Assembly (NCBI RefSeq): GCF_900963305.1
Contig: NC_042518.1
Coordinates: 7,605,548-7,669,547 of the forward strand
Direction: 5' to 3'
Source: Echeneis naucrates
Lineage: Eukaryota > Chordata > Actinopteri > Carangiformes > Echeneidae
DNA length: 64,000 nucleotides
This document shows, one piece after another, positions 55,332-64,000 of this stretch. Position numbers and translations under genes: made by a program. The notes beneath the pieces are model-generated. The model did not search any database. It worked only from the letters and a program-made list of their open reading frames with translations, and was not told the origin of the DNA. Every line of letters starts with the position of its first letter. Position 1 is the stretch's first letter.

Positions 55332-58300
55332 ATGGCTGAAGTTGTTGCCAGCTTGCCGTCCCCCCCCGCCATGAACGTCACCTTCCCAATCCAAGAGGAC
55401 TACCTGTTCGTGGAGAGCAGGCACCCCAGCACCGTCCTGCAGGGCCTGAACAGCCTGCGGCTCAACAACGCCTTCTGTGATGTGACTCTGTGCTGCGGGG
55501 GGCAGGAGTTCCCCTGTCACCGCATTGTACTGGCCTCTTTCAGCTCTTACTTCCAGGTAAACACGCCCATCAGCCAGACACAAGGAGGTCTGAGCGCAGT
55601 CGTCTGCTGAGAAAAGTCATGCTGAACAACTGTCTCCTCAGGCGATGTTCTCCACCGACCTGATAGAGTCCAAACAGGAGCGGGTTGCCATCAATGGAGT
55701 GGAGCCACAGATGATCGGCATGCTGGTGAGCTATGCCTACACATCAGAGGTCTACATCTCTAAAGCTAATGTGCAGGTAAAGTATCCGCTCACACCTTTT
55801 CCTCTCTTCTGCTGGTACAACACACGTCAGCCTGACACACACTGGGTTTTGTTTTAGGCCCTGCTGGCTGGAGCCAACCTGCTGGACGTGATGGCCGTGA
55901 GGGAGGCCTGCTGCCGTTTCATGGAGCGTCAGATGGACGAGATGAACTGTGTGGGGATCCACTGCTTTGCAGAGGCCCATTCCTGTAAGGTGCTGGAGAA
56001 GCGTAGCATGGACTACATCCTGGAGCACTTCAGCAGTGTGTATCAGCAGGTGAGATGGATCCATGGATCCATGTTATGTTGTTACTGAAGACCTCAGTCT
56101 CTTCTGGGTGTGATGCGATTAAAGTGAACATGCGAATTAATGGCAGTCAAAGTGCTTTTGTGTTTCTGGGTGAAATTAAGTTACTGTTGTTTAAAAAACT
56201 AGCCACCAGCACGAGACCGGGATAATTGAGCCTGGCTGTGTTGTGGGTTTCATGTGTGACGAGGGTTTAACAAGGATAATCTGCCTGTCAGCAGTCGAGG
56301 CCCATGAGTGATTAACTTCCATGGACTGTGTGCGTGTACGTGCATGTGTGTGGAGAGAGCAGGCTTAGTAAGTTGTCACTTAAATGGAACCTGCTTTGAT
56401 TTTTATTTATTGTTTATTTTTTTTCTAATTTCTCCCTCTAGGAGGAGTTCCTGTCTCTGTGTGTGGACAAGCTGACAGAGATCATTGCCAGTGACCAGCT
56501 GAATGTGCCCAAAGAGGAGATGGTGTTTGAAGCCTCCATGTTGTGGTTAAATAAATGCCCAACTCGCAAACAGAGCTTTGAAAAGGTCAGACTTGTTGTG
56601 TGGTTTTACTGTAGCAGAGATTTTTGTAGTCTGGGTCGATGATAATCCCAAGAAATCCCTCAGGAGGGCAAGTAGCTGTGTGTGTGGCTGTACTTGGAGA
56701 AAACTAGAAATAAATATGACATTAGACTCATCAGACAACACTTATTACGCATAACTCTGTAGTCGAGCAGACAGTAAGTCACTCACTGGAGTTCACCTAT
56801 GCTTGGTTAGCATTCAGTAAGTCATCTGTGGATGCTACTGAGATGTGCCATGTGTCTCGTTCTCCTCTGAGATGAAAGTCATATCAGAGGCACAATGGCA
56901 GCAGCTGAGATGAGCTGAGAAGATTTTTCTACTCCAAGGTTCTTGAGCATATCCGCCTGCCCCTGATCAGCCCTTACTACCTCCATGATGTTATTGAGTC
57001 TCTGGATGTGGTGAAGGAGAACCAGGGCTGCCAGAGGCTCATTTCAGAGGCCAAGGACTACTTGCTTCTAAAGGATCGCCGTGGAGAGCTGTACTGCCCA
57101 AGAGCGAGGCCTCGCAGGTCCACAGGTAAAAACACCTGCACCAGATTAACACACATCACCATTACGGGTGGAGGCTGTGTCATTTTTCTTTTTCTTTCTT
57201 TCATTTGCTCTATACTATAAGTTGCTCAGTTGATTAATATTTTTTTTTTATTTCTCCCTTGCTAAATGTGGGTAAATCCTGATTTTCTTGATCCTTTATG
57301 ATATTAAATCACATATTGCTGGCTTCTGAACTGATTCTAAAAAGTTTCTTGCTCATTTTATTAAACTCTCTAATCGCCGACAAATTAATGAAAGAAATGA
57401 GTCGGCAGAGGAGTCGATAGTTAGCTGATCGTTAGTTTCAGCCCCGCACACCTCTGCGCTGTGGGGAATGGCTCGGCTCACTCCTTTTGTTCCTCTCCTC
57501 TTGTTGCCATGGCAACAGGGACAGCTGAAGTGATAGTGACAGTTGGCGGGGAGGACGACAAAGTGGTACTTCGCAGCGTCGAGAGCTTCGATCCTGTGAC
57601 ATATCAGTGGAAGAATCTGGCCTGCCTGCCCTTCGCTGTGAGCAAACACGGGCTGGTTGTGTCAGGTCAGCAAATGCTGAGTGTCGTCTTTCGTTTTATT
57701 ATTATTTATTTTTTTTTGTTTGTTTGTTTTTTTTTTTTTACCCAAAAGAACAAATATGTTTAGATGTAGCATATATATTTGATGTGCTCCTCTCCATCCT
57801 CCTCTTCTGTAGACTCGACTCTGTATTTAGCTGGAGGCGAGTTTCCTGACGGCTCAGCCAGCAGAGAGATGTGGCGCTATGACCCCTGCTTCGACTCCTG
57901 GATGGAGATGGCCCCCATGAATGTTGCTCGAGCTGAGTTAGGTAAGGATCAATCATAGATGTTATGACACTGCTGACATAGAATTTGCCCAGCTAGATGT
58001 GGAGCCACAAAATGCTGTCACATGAGCAGGGGTCATGGAAACGGGATGATGTATGTTATTGAGTTTCTGATGCATTGAGGAAGTAGCACAGAATTGTCAG
58101 CACAAGCAGCTGTACTGCACACATTGTGAGCTTTAATTTTATTTCTTAAAAAAAATTTTAATGACCTTATTCCATCTAATTTATCTTTCCTTGAAATGTT
58201 AGGCTGTGTGTTTTATCACACTGGAGGGGGAAAAAGTCTGAACTCCAGCTTTCTCTGAATGGTCTCTTCTCTTTCAAATACTAATGAGGGCCTGGACCTT

Positions 58301-59929
58301 TTCATGAATCCAGCAAGTACTCTCAATTATTTATGCACTCTTTGTCCTGGCTGATACAGATTCGGTAGAAATATGGGGTCACTCTTGCTGTGTTTGTTTT
58401 TTAGTGGTTGCTGTGTTTTATTTTTGTCATCCTTGTTGTGATGCGGTGACTACTTGAATAATCCTGATAAGCTGCATGACCGACACACTGAAGGTTCTTG
58501 GAACATTCAGTGTTTGAGCAGTGCCAGGAGCTTGTCCTGAAACAGGGCAGAGGTCGAGAGAAGCTGGTTTATGTTTTAATGAATTCTTACGGTTGACAAG
58601 GATGTTTAGGGGCTCTAAATTAAAAGTAGATATATTTCATGTTTATATAAAAGCTGCCATTGGTCATTCATGAGTGAATTTCCCACCCTCCACTCAGGCC
58701 TTGTGATGCTGGACGGGTTTGTGTATGCAGTAGGAGGGTGGGAGGGACGGTCTCGTCTGGACTCAGTGGAGTGCTACAACCCCCACACTAACTCCTGGCA
58801 GTTCACAGAGTCTGTCAAGATGGCTGTCACAAGTCCTGCTGTGGTGGCCCTTGATGGACTGCTCTATGTTACTGGTATGAAATTCAGGTTATTCTTGAGG
58901 TGGTCTTTTTACTTTTTTAGCTTTGGTATTTGTGTATCCATGTGTCTCTGTGTCCTGGCAGGTGGTGCAGTTCTAGAGGATGGGGATGGCACAGACCTCG
59001 CCCAAGTGTACAACCCTAAAACAACAGTATGGACAGAAGTGGCCCCAATGCAGATCGCTCGCTCTGGTTCAGCAGCCTGCACTCTCAAAGGAAAGATCTA
59101 TGTCATAGGTATAACAGCCTTTTTCTCGATTCACGTGGTTCAACATTCACCAGTCTTTTCCGATGTTGACCTTCTAATTCCTGCCTCCAGGTGGATGGCA
59201 TGCTTCCACAGAGAACACAGATAAAGTGGAGTGTTACAATCCCAAGACCAACCAGTGGACCATGTGTGCCCCCATGAAAGAACGACGCTATCGGCCTGGT
59301 GCTGCTGTTGTGGATGGAAAGATTTATGTCTTGGGAGGAGAGGAAGGCTGGGACAGGTGAGGCACTATCAAGAGAAGTTACTTGTACATATAATTGCCAT
59401 CAAATCCTTTTTACCTGCATTAAAAATAGGAACTAGGGGTTTACATTTACTGCTTTACAGACTGATTGATTGATTAAACATAAATCTTAAGTTTGCCATA
59501 ACTTGCATACAGCTTTGTTCACATAAGCATCAGTAAATACAGCAATTATCATTATTAGGAGAATAATTGACACTTGCAGTGTTTGACTTGAAATAAATTT
59601 CATCCATCCAACTTACCAACTATGGTACATGCTGCAAGACAAAGTGAATGTGTGAAATTGATTTAAAAAAAAAAAAACAAAACAAACAAATGTGTTGTAA
59701 TTGAGAGAACATAATGAGCCAATGGGGAGCCAAACTTTGGATATTTGATTAAATTCTTTTTTTATGATGCAGGTATCATGACACTATTGAGAGGTACTGT
59801 GACGAGACAGATACCTGGGAGATTGTCGGGGAGATGCCCACCAGTCGCAGCTGGCTCAGCTGCGTGTCCCTCCAGCTGAGGAAGGACATCTATATCAGCA
59901 GCAGTCCTGGGATGCCGAATGACAACTGA
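55332..59929 (+). CDS. Kelch-like (BTB-BACK-Kelch) protein, probable CUL3 substrate adaptor, 601 aa
   Basis: Eleven coding exons: 55332-55556, 55642-55776, 55858-56049, 56442-56585, 56939-57125, 57519-57665, 57813-57941, 58698-58874, 58962-59108, 59191-59356, 59773-59929 (1806 nt, in frame). BTB domain about 38-138 (LNNAFCDVTLCCGGQEFPCHR, then SSYFQAMFSTDL), BACK domain about 143-245 (NCVGIHCFAEAHSCKVLEKR, then KEEMVFEASMLWL), and six Kelch repeats about 296-595, with GG pairs followed by spaced Tyr and Trp (for example VYAVGGWEGRSRLDSVECY and IYVLGGEEGWDRY). Proteins of this design bind CUL3 through BTB/3-box and substrates through the propeller. The linker RPRRSTG...EVIVTVGG resembles KLHL24/KLHL21/KLHL35, but the sequence matches no human KLHL closely enough for me to name it. 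It may be a fish-retained member. Confidence 0.92.
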
Positions 59930-60787
59930 AGCAGGAGATCATGGGAGCGGAATCTTCCTTCTTCTTATCTGCACCCCCTCTGTGTGTTGGGGGCTAAGAA
60001 ATTATGCCTGGATTCGCCACAGCACTGTTTGAGCTGTTACAGATGACAAAAAGGAGTCTAGGTTTGCTTTTTCAAATCTGATAATAACCTTGTGGAGTGA
60101 GAATCAATTAGTCAATTGTGTCCCTCCTTTGACGCACAAACGAAGGGAAAGTTGATGACGTGTGACCTCTAGTAACTGTAACTGACTGTCAGTAAACAGT
60201 CTGAGCTCATTTTCTGTATGATGTGAACATGTTAAGGGTATTGTTTTTATGTCCAAGCACCTCTGATTTGAAGTTTTTTCCCAGCTAACATAGTGTATTT
60301 TTGTATCATTATATTGTGACGTATTTATTGAGGTGCGAGTAGCTGTGAGAATGGCCTCTTAAAAAACAAAAGACGTTTCAGCCTGTCTAAATATGCTCTA
60401 TGGGCCAAAGAATTGAATTGTGAATATTTTAAAAGTTTATCTGTGAAAAAGATGTCTGTGTGAGCAGTGTTTTCTAATTAAACTTTGTAAGTTTTGTCTT
60501 TACTACATGTAACATGTTCAGTATATTTTTGTATTGTATTGTGTGTCATGCATTTTAGCGACTTTAAATGCAGTTGGGCTCTAATAAAAATGTTACTTGT
60601 TTACTGTGAGTGGTGGATATTTTTTCTTGTGCATAACCTCCCCTCCGTGACAAATCTGACCAAAAACCAAAATAAGACTAATAAAGATTTAAAGTCCTAC
60701 TGATGAGAGAAGTCTCCAACATGTAAGAATGAGCGGAGCCGTCAGTGGATGAACGGAGTCATCTAGCGACTCTATCGTCTCTGCTCG
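59930..60787 (+). other. KLHL gene 3' UTR and short intergenic gap
   Basis: AT-rich 3' UTR ending near an AATAAA at 60583-60588 (CTAATAAAAATG), followed by about 200 bp to the uqcrc2 promoter. No other gene seen. Confidence 0.65.
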
Positions 60788-60865
60788 GAGCGGTGCATTG
60801 TGGGAAAGACGTCAGCCCTCCGCCATATCCGTCCTTCTGTACCGGCTGAAGGAGAGTCTGGAGCC
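60788..60865 (+). promoter_or_regulatory. uqcrc2: uqcrc2 core promoter with ZNF143/THAP11-like and YY1-like sites
   Basis: On the minus strand, 60788-60806 reads TTTCCCACAATGCACCGCT, close to the SBS1 consensus TTCCCAYMATGCMYYGYG bound by ZNF143/THAP11-HCF1. It is followed by a CRE half-site-like GACGTCAG (60809-60816) and CCGCCATATCC (60820-60830), similar to a YY1 site. The cluster lies 36-78 bp before the start codon, where such sites occur in nuclear genes for mitochondrial proteins. Confidence 0.55.
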
Positions 60866-61819
60866 ATGAGAGGAATCCGCTCCCTCAACAGTCTGCCCGT
60901 GAGTCCTGTGTTCACTCGGTTCGATCTGTGCCATGCCACTCACAGGACCTGAACAATAGTCATGGTAGTTTCCTGCCAGTTGGAAAAATGAGCCCGCACT
61001 TCGCCGAAGCTAGCGCGGTGGCTAATTAGCTTTCTTTTTAGCTGCCTGAGCTAATGTATGTTTGTCTAATGCAAGGCTGGCTGTTATGGATTTACAGCCG
61101 AGTTATGTAACACATTCTCCCGAAACATTCCCCAGCACCGAAAATCACAGAATGTGCAGCTTATATGTGCACTGGAGTGGCTGGTTGTTTCGGTTTAGGT
61201 TAGCTGGCTGTTTAGACGTCTTGTGTTTCTGCTGAAGGTCATCTCCCAACCTGGCAACCCAAATGAGGCGAGCATCGCCCCAGATTTGGTCAGGATTTGG
61301 TGAAAAGCTGGTATTTTCCTGTTTCACTGTCAGAGAGGCTCCGGGCTTTGTTGACAGGACACACACAGTGTGATTGTGGTCTCAGTGTATTATATTGGCT
61401 CAAGTCAATTCAGGTCATCCGCCTCACGTTGTTGCACATCAGCCTTGGAAAGAAAGTGTATAGTTCTCTTGTAATGTTGATACCGCTTGAAGTTATTCTG
61501 CAACCGTGTCCTACTCTTTATGCCCATTACCAACAAAAGTGGATGCTCTCAGAAGGAATTTCGCTCAAGGAGTCATTGTCTTTTATTTGCTGTCACCTCT
61601 GACCACAGAAACGGTGCTATGCTGCTGCCAGGAGTGAAGTGCTCACTGAACCTCTTTCAGGTCTGAAACCCTCCACGGCTGCAATTCCCCCACCTCAAAA
61701 TGTCCAGGTAGATGCTGTTCTCCTCTGCGTGGCTGTTTGTCTGTATTTCATATCACATCACTCTAATTACATTCATACATATACATACATACATACATAC
61801 ATCTAAATACATCTATATA

Positions 61820-61861
<42 letters not shown>

Positions 61862-64000
61862 TGTGTGTGTGTGTGTGTGTGATGTAAGACCATCATTTAA
61901 GTTCAAAGTTTAATCAGGGCAAAGGAGAAAAAGAAGAAGAGGAATTTACACATTTACAGTTTGTTTGTACACACTGATTGTAAGTTTTTTTTTCCTTGCT
62001 GCTTCAGGTGTCGAAGCTCCCAAACGGTCTGGTGATAGCATCGCTGGAGAACTATTCCCCCCTCTCCACCGTGGGCGTGTTTGTGAAAGCTGGTAGTCGA
62101 TATGAGACCATGGAAAACCAAGGTGTCTCTCATGTGCTACGACTGGCAGCGAACTTGGTGAATGATTTTAGAATACACAAAGAACACAGGAAAACATATA
62201 ACATTTATGCTGTATGTTTATGTTTACCTCTCTGATATGCAGTTATTTTATCCAGACTTGTCTCTTTTCATAGACTACAAAGGGGGCATCTGCTCTCAAG
62301 CTCTGTCGCAGTGTGGAAGCACTGGGTGGCAGTCTGAGGTCAGTTTGGGGGCTCTGTTCAGTCTATGCTCACAGTGACACTTTGTGCCTAAGATAAATAG
62401 GAGAATATTAGTGGGACCATAGCTGATACACTTGTCTTTTATTTACCTGCAGTGCAACATCATCAAGAGAGTCCATGGTCTACACAGCAAGCTGTTTGAG
62501 GGATCACCTGTAAGTGCTCCCATGCTCTTGTTAAGCTTGTACTTAATCCTGTGTATTTATTTGTATGTATTTATCAGCCCTGCTTCTTTGTTTTCAGAGA
62601 TTCATTAATGGAACTTTTGGTCAATGTGACCACGGCTCAGGAGTTTCGGCCATGGGAAGTAGATGACCTGACGTCTAGGGTGAAGATTGACAAGGCTCTG
62701 GCTCAGCAGTGTCCTCAGATAGGTTAGTATTGAAAGGGCTCATTTGCATTGTGGAAATACCTTTATGCAGCAACAGTGAACCTTTCTGACAGGTATACAC
62801 AATTAAACTGTGTAAAAAAACAAAAAACAACAACTTTTTTTTTTTATTATTGTTCACTATAAACAATAATGACCGACGGAAATGTAACAACATAATTTAT
62901 TTGAGTACCATGGCTCTTTCTCTTAGATGCATGATTTTGCTAGGGTGAAATTTGTCTTTTTCGTTTTCTCCCACAGGTGTAATTGAGAAGTTGCATGAAG
63001 CAGCATACAAAAATGCCCTGTCCAACTCTCTGTACTGCCCGGACTACATGGTTGGTCGTATCTCTCCCAATCAGGTATGAAAAAAAAAATTGTTTATGTG
63101 GTCTTGAGAGGAGCTCAACCATCTTGGGGACACCGGTAGCAACTAACTGATGTCACATGAATATGAAGACCCCTATGTGCGAGATTATGCATAGCTCTTA
63201 CGCACCTCTCCTCCTCTTTCTTATGCTTCCTCTGTAGCTGCAGTCATTTGTTGAAGGAACTTTCACCACTGGCAGAATGGCTCTTGTAGGAGTAGGTGAG
63301 TGGCCACTAGTGCTATTTAGTCTGGCTATATTGTGTAATTGCATCACCCTTCCTTTATCATTAGTGTGTTCTTATCAAGTCTCCACTATACTAACAGATA
63401 GTTGGTGCTTTAATGTCACACCAGTCTTGCTGAGGTGAATAAACATTGTGTGTTGATACGTACCTCTTTTTTCAAGCCTTGCCCTTTCCATTTGAATCAG
63501 TGTGGTTGTGTTCAAAGCAATAAAACAAATTGGTAGTCTCACTTTTTGTCAGTATACATGATGTGTCCACAGTGTGTTAATCATGACAGATAAGACCAAA
63601 TCAACAGCCAAGGCAGGTGTCTGTGTATTTATTTAAAGGGGTTCAGGATCTCTGGAGTGGTATGGATACCTGGTTGAAATGTAACAGCTATATTTTAAAG
63701 ATAAAACATAGTATTAATATAGCCTCAGTGGTTGCTTACATGTAATCTGTATTGCAATCTTTACTTTGAATGATCATGTCTAAAGTTAGCTGAACTAAAC
63801 CAAAAGAAGTAAACAGATGATGACATGATAAATATTAAGTTGGTGAGACGTTCTCAATTTGAGTTTCAATCATTTTTCATTCACTAAATGTCATTGGTGG
63901 AGTTCTGTGCATGTTACAGGGATGAATTTGCCTGCTTGTCTGAATGAAGACAGAGCACACAAATATGGCATTTACCTCCTGGAAGTGTGATACTTTTCAG
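60866..64000 (+). CDS. uqcrc2: UQCRC2, cytochrome bc1 complex core protein 2, N-terminal part
   Basis: Partial; runs past the right edge. Coding exons in window: 60866-60898, 61609-61707, 62008-62157, 62274-62338, 62453-62509, 62598-62722, 62977-63074, 63238-63295 (228 codons). The first about 30 residues ([20 protein letters not shown]) are basic and hydroxylated without acidic residues, a mitochondrial presequence. The M16 peptidase-like N-domain follows: [78 protein letters not shown] and [14 protein letters not shown]. The zinc-ligand motif HxxEH of active processing peptidases is absent (SHVLRLAAN instead), as expected of core 2. It supports assembly of complex III in the inner mitochondrial membrane. 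The reading frame through 62158-62235 is intron read-through, not coding. Confidence 0.93.
61770..61882. repeat. Composite (CATA)n-(TA)n-(TG)n microsatellite
   Basis: Successive short CATA, long TA and TG runs in the uqcrc2 intron 61708-62007. Confidence 0.96.
63296..64000 (+). other. uqcrc2: uqcrc2 intron reaching the window edge
   Basis: 705 bp after the exon ending ALVGVG at a GTGAGT donor. No further coding exon with an acceptor and matching frame was recognised before the edge. Confidence 0.6.

Overview
The window is vertebrate nuclear DNA, almost certainly from a ray-finned (teleost) fish. The genes are split by GT-AG introns, mostly short apart from one 17-kb intron. The coding sequences match vertebrate families closely, and the non-coding DNA carries repeats typical of teleosts: (CA)n and (TA)n microsatellites, tRNA-headed SINEs, and hAT-like and TIR-bearing non-autonomous DNA transposons. 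There is no prokaryotic operon, CRISPR array or viral element that I can support. Exon boundaries below were read by eye from splice consensus, reading frame and remembered family sequences; no database search was run.

Layout from left to right: the 5' part of cyth3 (-, 1-19421, running off the left edge); a gene-poor stretch of about 8 kb; a tiny two-exon SMIM10-like membrane protein gene (-, 27726-28861); rac1 (+, 30448-34890, complete); stk19 (-, 37079-38960 coding, plus a 5' non-coding exon near 39.5-39.65 kb); dxo (+, 40246-42294); slc25a17 (-, 44851-48633); anks4b (+, 50200-52688); a BTB-BACK-Kelch (KLHL family) gene (+, 55332-59929); and the 5' part of uqcrc2 (+, from 60866, running off the right edge). 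All complete genes give continuous reading frames when spliced: rac1 192 aa, stk19 254 aa, dxo 420 aa, slc25a17 315 aa, anks4b 428 aa, klhl 601 aa, SMIM10-like 66 aa.

The order mixes neighbourhoods that lie apart in human: CYTH3-RAC1 (7p22), DXO-STK19 (head-to-head in MHC class III, 6p21), SLC25A17 (22q13) and ANKS4B...UQCRC2 (16p12). Cytohesin-3 (an ARF exchange factor) and Rac1 both act in membrane and actin signalling. STK19 (transcription-coupled repair) and DXO (RNA 5'-end quality control) share a divergent promoter region. The other genes have separate jobs: peroxisomal carrier, brush-border scaffold, CUL3 adaptor and respiratory complex III core subunit.

The most interesting unexplained items are a near-perfect 70-bp inverted repeat in cyth3 intron 1 (8187-8362), a 69-nt miRNA-like hairpin in an slc25a17 intron (47084-47152), an ungapped 76-bp duplicated element (23320-23395 and 28368-28443), the split SMIM10-like microprotein gene, a stk19 leader ORF whose stop overlaps the main start codon, a (TTC)n tract close upstream of slc25a17, and a ZNF143/THAP11-like site in the uqcrc2 promoter.
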